A DNA stretch of 64,000 nt from Gordonia sp. PP30. GTDB taxonomy: Bacteria > Actinomycetota > Actinomycetes > Mycobacteriales > Mycobacteriaceae. Below, one piece after another: positions 59,963-64,000 of this stretch (position 1 is the first letter of the stretch; each line of letters opens with the position of its first letter). The stretch spans positions 930,001 through 994,000 of the forward strand of contig NZ_CP095864.1 in assembly GCF_023100845.1 (NCBI RefSeq). The letters are read 5' to 3'. Made by a program: the position numbers and the translations under genes. The notes below the pieces were generated by a model. The model worked only from the letters and a program-made list of their open reading frames with translations. It had not been told where the DNA came from and searched no databases.

Positions 59963-61447
59963 CTATACGCCGACCGGAGCCGGGGACAGCAGGCCCGCTT
60001 CGGCGTCGGCGAGCAGCTTCGCGACCGTCTCGGTGGAGTCGGTCTTGTTGGTGCCGATGAAGCCGTTCGGTCCGCGTTTGATCCAGCCGGTCACGTACAG
60101 ACCGGGCACCGGATGCTGATCGGCGACCACCCGGCCGGCGACGTTGGCGACGGTGCCGCGCGCGTCGTCGAACGGCAGGCCCGGGACGGGGCGGCCGCGG
60201 TAGCCGATCGCGGTGAAGACGAGCCCGGCGTCGAGGTCGACGAACTCGCTGTCGGTCGTCGTCCGGCGGAAGCGGACGCCCTCGGCGCGATCGGTGCCCA
60301 GAACCCGCTCGGGGGTGAGGCCGAACGCCAGCCGCAGGTACGGTTCTTCCGGCTTCGGGCCGGCCGCGATCTCGCGCAGGAGCACGATCTTCTCGGCGGT
60401 CTCGATGTCGTGCACCGCGTCGTCGTCGACGTGTTCCAGGTCGGCGGGGTCGACCCAGACGCGGGCCGGTCCGTCGGCCAGGCCGATCAGCTCGGGCAGC
60501 GTGAACGCCGCGTGCTCGGGGCCGCGGCGAGCCACCACGACCACCTCGCGGAGCTGCGAATCACGCAGCGCCGCAAGGGCATCGAGAGATATCTCGGTGA
60601 CCGCGAGTCGATTGGTGTCCGCGGTGAGGATACGGGCGACATCCAGGGCGACGTTGCCGTTGCCGATGATGACCGCGCGCTCGGTGTCCAGTCGCGGGCC
60701 GGCCGTGACGAAGTCGGGGTGGCCGTTGTACCAGCCGACGACCGAGGTCGCGCTCTGCACGCCGGGCAGGTCGACGCCGGTGATCTCCAGCGGCCGGTCG
60801 GTCGGCGCGCCGCCGGCCCAGAGCACGGCGTGGTGCTGCTCGCGCAGTTCGTCGAGCGTGATGTCGCGGCCGATCTCCACGTTCAGCAGGATCCGCAGGC
60901 GCGGGTTCTGCGCGATCGTGTTGAACAGGTTCACCACGCTGCGGGTCGCCGGATGGTCGGGCGCGACGCCGAAGCGGGCCAGACCGAAGGGCTCGGTCAG
61001 CCGCTCGTACATCGTGATGTGGACCTGCCGGTGCTTGAGCAGCTCGTCGGCGGCGTACATGGCCGACGGCCCGGAGCCGACGATCGCGACCCGGAGCGGG
61101 TCGGGGGTGCCGTGCAGCGATCTCGGCTTCTCGATCGGCGCGAGCGGCTTGCGCCACAGCGCGCTGACCGGGAACCGGACGGCGTCCGGCGACGGATCGC
61201 GGTAGTGGTCCGCGTTCACCGAGGCGAAACGCTTCTGCGTCTCCGGGATCCGGTGGCCGGGGGAGATCGCGCCGACCGGGCAGGCGGTGACGCAGGCGCC
61301 GCAATCGACGCAGGTGTCCGGATCGATGTAGAGCATCTCGGCGGTGCCGAAATCGGGTTCGTCCGGGGTCGGATGGATGCAGTTGACCGGGCAGGCGTAA
61401 ACGCACGAGGCGTCGCCGCAACATGCCTGGGTGACGACGTGGGGCAT
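59963..61447 (-). CDS. Ferredoxin-fused NADPH:ferredoxin reductase, second copy
   Basis: A 494-residue paralogue of the protein at 26600-28183. The ferredoxin part has ACCGDASCVYACPVNC and CVDCGACVTACPV; FAD motif IVGSGPSAMYAADELL near residue 118; NADPH motif IIGNGNVALDVARIL near 260; C-terminal KRGPNGFIGTNK near 460. It follows a diiron oxygenase gene by 55 nt on the same strand and should reduce it. Confidence 0.92.
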   Translation of the reverse strand: MPHVVTQACCGDASCVYACPVNCIHPTPDEPDFGTAEMLYIDPDTCVDCGACVTACPVGAISPGHRIPETQKRFASVNADHYRDPSPDAVRFPVSALWRKPLAPIEKPRSLHGTPDPLRVAIVGSGPSAMYAADELLKHRQVHITMYERLTEPFGLARFGVAPDHPATRSVVNLFNTIAQNPRLRILLNVEIGRDITLDELREQHHAVLWAGGAPTDRPLEITGVDLPGVQSATSVVGWYNGHPDFVTAGPRLDTERAVIIGNGNVALDVARILTADTNRLAVTEISLDALAALRDSQLREVVVVARRGPEHAAFTLPELIGLADGPARVWVDPADLEHVDDDAVHDIETAEKIVLLREIAAGPKPEEPYLRLAFGLTPERVLGTDRAEGVRFRRTTTDSEFVDLDAGLVFTAIGYRGRPVPGLPFDDARGTVANVAGRVVADQHPVPGLYVTGWIKRGPNGFIGTNKTDSTETVAKLLADAEAGLLSPAPVGV

Positions 61448-61502
61448 GGAGTCACTCAGTTCGTGATCGGAGACGCCTCGAGGCGTCTTGCGGTGCTTCG
61501 GC

Positions 61503-62516
61503 TCAGTGCGCGTCGTACGCGGGCTCGCTGCGGTAGCGCGAGGCGCGACCGTAGATGCCCAGGGCCTTCCAGACCCGTCGCGAGACCGGGTTCATCAGGC
61601 CGCACTGCTCGGCGAGCATGCGGACGTCGCCGAAGACGTCGATCAGGAAGCGCTCGGAGTCCTCCGACTTCCAGAACATCTCCTTCCAGACGTCGTCCGG
61701 GATGTCGAACGTGCGCGGGAAAGCGGCCGGGGGCTTCGCGATGGCGCTGCACAGGATGCGCATGACGAGCGGCATGGTGACCGACAGGGCGAGCCGAGTC
61801 GGCTTGCTGCGGCGAGGGATGGTCTCACGCAGGTGGTGGTGGGCGAACGAGATGTGCCGCGCCTCCTCGGCCACGTGCAGCTCCATCACGGCGGCCATCA
61901 CCGGGTGCACGTTGGCGCCGGCCCGCAGGAAGTCCTTCTGCAGATGGTCGATCGGCTCCTCGCCGGCCAGCACACCGAAGAAGAACACCGACGGGAAGAT
62001 GGTGGAGAACAGCGGGATGATCGGATCGATCGTCCGCAGGAAGCGCGGCATGCCGGGCACGTCCATGCCCACCCGGTTCACCATCTCCTGGAACATCAGG
62101 GTGTGGTTGCACTCTTCCTTGGACTCGTGCGTCACGTAGCGGAAGCGCTTGTCGCCGTTCTGCAGCTTCGAGGCGTACTGCAGCAGGCCGCGAATCAGGA
62201 TCGACTCGAACTGCAGGCCGACCTTGGCGACGTTCGACTGCCGCCACATGCCCATCTCGATCTGCTTCTCGATCGGCTGGGCCTTGTACCAGGGGTGCTT
62301 GCCGACCGGGTCGACCTCGGGATCGAGGATCCAGCGCTCGTCGTTCGGGATGATCGCCATCTCCGGGGCGTCCCACGCGATGTGCACGTAGGGATCGAAA
62401 TTCCGGTGCACCGAGGCGGCGGAGAGGTCCTCGACGATCTGGTTGTAGTCGGCGTCGGTCCCGGCCTTATCGGCGGGCGGCTCGTACGCGATCGGTCGCG
62501 GCTGTGTGCTGGTCAT
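61503..62516 (-). CDS. AurF-like diiron oxygenase, second copy
   Basis: A 337-residue member of the same diiron family as the gene at 25669 but clearly divergent. Ligand motifs are QFESILIRGLLQYAS, YVTHESKEECNHTLMFQEMV, GVLAGEEPIDHLQKD and ELHVAEEARHISFAHHHLRE. The N-terminal 60 residues are a specific extension. A dyad (AGAACGTGTTCT) sits 43 nt upstream of the ATG and TTGACA lies further upstream. Confidence 0.88.
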   Translation of the reverse strand: MTSTQPRPIAYEPPADKAGTDADYNQIVEDLSAASVHRNFDPYVHIAWDAPEMAIIPNDERWILDPEVDPVGKHPWYKAQPIEKQIEMGMWRQSNVAKVGLQFESILIRGLLQYASKLQNGDKRFRYVTHESKEECNHTLMFQEMVNRVGMDVPGMPRFLRTIDPIIPLFSTIFPSVFFFGVLAGEEPIDHLQKDFLRAGANVHPVMAAVMELHVAEEARHISFAHHHLRETIPRRSKPTRLALSVTMPLVMRILCSAIAKPPAAFPRTFDIPDDVWKEMFWKSEDSERFLIDVFGDVRMLAEQCGLMNPVSRRVWKALGIYGRASRYRSEPAYDAH

Positions 62517-62558
62517 GTCGGTCCCTTCGGCGGTCCGGACAAGTCATGCCCGGCAGCG

Positions 62559-62570
62559 AGAACGTGTTCT
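62559..62570. promoter_or_regulatory. TetR-type operator candidate upstream of the second diiron oxygenase
   Basis: AGAAC and GTTCT flank a 2-bp centre (AGAACGTGTTCT), 43-54 nt before the ATG at 62516. The adjacent stretch 62619-62633 is three tandem GATCT units. The intergenic region 62517-62667 contains no other feature. Confidence 0.5.
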
Positions 62571-62667
62571 GAATCAACGGTGACAGGCCGGGTAGTTCTT
62601 GTCAACGAGCAATGTCATGATCTGATCTGATCTGCGGGAAGAAAGAGGCGTCCGCCACAATGAGGCG

Positions 62668-64000
62668 GTGGACCCGATAGAGATCGCTGTCGTCGCGGTG
62701 CTGTGCGTCTTCGCGATCGCCGCCGCCAACACGCTCGCCCCCAAGCTGCGGATCGCGGCGCCCCTGCTCCTCGTCGCGGTGGGTGTGGCGGTGAGCTTTC
62801 TGCCCGCGATGCCGGAATTCGACGTGGATCCGGAGATCATCCTGGTCGGCGTGCTGCCGCCGCTGCTCTTCGCCGCCGCGCGAGCCATGCCGGTGATGGA
62901 CTTCCGCCGCGACTTCCAGGCCATCGGAGCGTTGTCGATCGTGCTGGTGGTGGTGTCGGCGCTGGTGCTCGGCCTGTTCTTCGAGGCGATCCTGCCGAAC
63001 GTCGACTACGCCTTCGGCGTCGCGCTCGGTGCCATCGTGAGTCCGACCGATGCCGTCGCCACCGCGACCATCAAACGACTCGGCGCGCCGAACCGGATCG
63101 TCACCGTGCTGTCCGGGGAGAGTCTGTTCAACGATGCGAGCGCCCTGGTGGTGCTGCGCGCGGCCATCGCGGCGACGGCGGGCGGCATCTCGTTCGGCGG
63201 CGTGGTGCTCAACTTCCTGTGGTCGCTGATCGCGGCGGTGGCCGTCGGCGTGGCGATCGGCCTGATCAGCGGCCGGCTGCGGGCCCGGATCCGGAACACC
63301 GCGGTGGCGACGGCGGTGTCGTTCACGCTGCCCTACATCGCCTACATCCCGGCCGAGCTGATCGGGGCGTCCGGGCTGGTGGCGGCGGTGGCGGCGGGTC
63401 TGGTGTCCGGCCTGTCCGCGGTGAAGTACCTGACCGCCGCGCACCGGCAGTCCGATGTGCAGAACTGGCGGACCGTCGAGGTGCTTCTCGAGGGCTGGCT
63501 GTTCCTGATGATGGGCCTGGAGCTGTGGACCCTGGTGGTCGAGGTGAGTAACGAACACGAGAGCTGGCTGCACGCGCTGTGGCCGGCCGCGGTGGCGCTG
63601 GTGATGATCCTGGCGCTGCGCTGGGTGTTCGTGGTGCCGATGGTCTGGCTGCTGGAACGACGGTCCCGGCGCATCATCGCGCACGAACAGACGCTCGCCG
63701 CCATGAAGGACTCGCTCGACCCGCTCGAGGACGCCGACACCCGCGGCCGCCGGTACCACTCGATCATCGACCGGCGGCTGGCCGACATCGACTACTACCG
63801 CACCGAATCGATGGGGGTGCGGGAGGGCACCGTGGTCGTGTGGGGCGGTCTGCGCGGTGTGGTGACGCTCGCCGCGGCGCAGACGCTGCCGGCCGACACC
63901 CCGTACCGGGCGCTGCTGATCCTGGTCGCCTTCTTCGTCGCCGCGCTGTCGCTGACCATCCAGGGCGGCCTGATGGGGCCGGTGCTGCGCGCCTTGAAGC
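62668..64000 (+). CDS. CPA1-type Na+/H+ antiporter (3' end outside window)
   Basis: At least 444 codons, starting at GTG 62668 and open to the window end. About eleven helices are visible; family signatures are LLVAVGVAVSFLP, GVALGAIVSPTDAVATATIKRLG (with the ND/TD ion-site region), VLSGESLFNDASALVVLR and VVWGGLRGVVTLAAA. It exchanges Na+ or K+ for protons. It is divergent from the second diiron oxygenase. The C-terminus, including any cytosolic regulatory part, is not seen. Confidence 0.9.
   Translation, partial: MDPIEIAVVAVLCVFAIAAANTLAPKLRIAAPLLLVAVGVAVSFLPAMPEFDVDPEIILVGVLPPLLFAAARAMPVMDFRRDFQAIGALSIVLVVVSALVLGLFFEAILPNVDYAFGVALGAIVSPTDAVATATIKRLGAPNRIVTVLSGESLFNDASALVVLRAAIAATAGGISFGGVVLNFLWSLIAAVAVGVAIGLISGRLRARIRNTAVATAVSFTLPYIAYIPAELIGASGLVAAVAAGLVSGLSAVKYLTAAHRQSDVQNWRTVEVLLEGWLFLMMGLELWTLVVEVSNEHESWLHALWPAAVALVMILALRWVFVVPMVWLLERRSRRIIAHEQTLAAMKDSLDPLEDADTRGRRYHSIIDRRLADIDYYRTESMGVREGTVVVWGGLRGVVTLAAAQTLPADTPYRALLILVAFFVAALSLTIQGGLMGPVLRALK

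Overview
The window is high-GC actinobacterial DNA. The order perM-purN-purH, a MoxR/VWA pair, rpmF, mprA-mprB-pepD-moaB2, mscL, fmdB, 5-formyl-THF cyclo-ligase, galU, glp (moeA-like), rimJ and glpR follows the Mycobacterium tuberculosis segment of about Rv0954 to Rv0996. Three tandem MspA-type porins, a mycothiol-type isomerase-fold protein, an HmuO-type heme oxygenase and a DUF1023 hydrolase point to a mycolic-acid-bearing member of the Mycobacteriales. Gordonia is the most likely genus and a close relative cannot be excluded. This is inferred from gene content and synteny recalled from memory, not from a database search.

Layout. 0-4 kb: division and purine genes. 4.3-8 kb: a TauE/SafE exporter, an unusual operon of a MerR regulator fused to a DNA sliding-clamp-like domain plus a helical partner, a DUF559 gene and two copies of a 75-bp palindromic element. 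8-15 kb: a GntR/ABC operon, a UPF0225 protein, a taurine/sulfonate-type ABC operon with a disrupted tauD, an SDR gene remnant and a PaaX-type regulator. 15-22 kb: DinB-fold enzyme, MoxR/VWA pair, DUF1707 protein, AEC transporter, rpmF. 22-28 kb: secreted CocE/NonD hydrolase, SDR, and a diiron N-oxygenase plus ferredoxin/FAD reductase module. 28.9-35.8 kb: mprAB envelope-stress system, pepD, moaB2, a 59-codon gene overlapping it, three porins. 35.9-38.6 kb: a DUF222/HNH gene, a truncated cysteine-synthase-like fragment and tandem GC-rich repeats. 38.6-49.2 kb: heme oxygenase, mscL, SAF protein, nhaA, fmdB, folate enzyme, galU, glp, rimJ, a disrupted ABC-2 transporter, glpR, tRNA-Ala(CGC). 49.2-52 kb: small orphan membrane proteins. 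52-64 kb: cold-shock protein, beta-propeller protein, a 30-codon peptide gene with a structured leader, AI-2E transporter, HNH/excalibur lipoprotein, carboxylesterase, an EspC-like/DUF1023 pair, a second diiron-oxygenase/ferredoxin-reductase module, and a Na+/H+ antiporter cut by the window end.

Themes. Cell division and envelope genes recur (perM, the DUF5336 tail, glp with glpR, mprAB-pepD, porins, mscL). Two independent AurF-like diiron oxygenase plus ferredoxin-reductase modules, each beside its own palindromic operator candidate, suggest two regulated oxidation systems. At least four loci are broken (tauD, an SDR, the ATPase of an ABC-2 exporter, a cds1-like gene). A dispersed intergenic repeat family, with partners such as CGTTTCGACACGG and CGGCTCAACGGGC, marks many gene boundaries.
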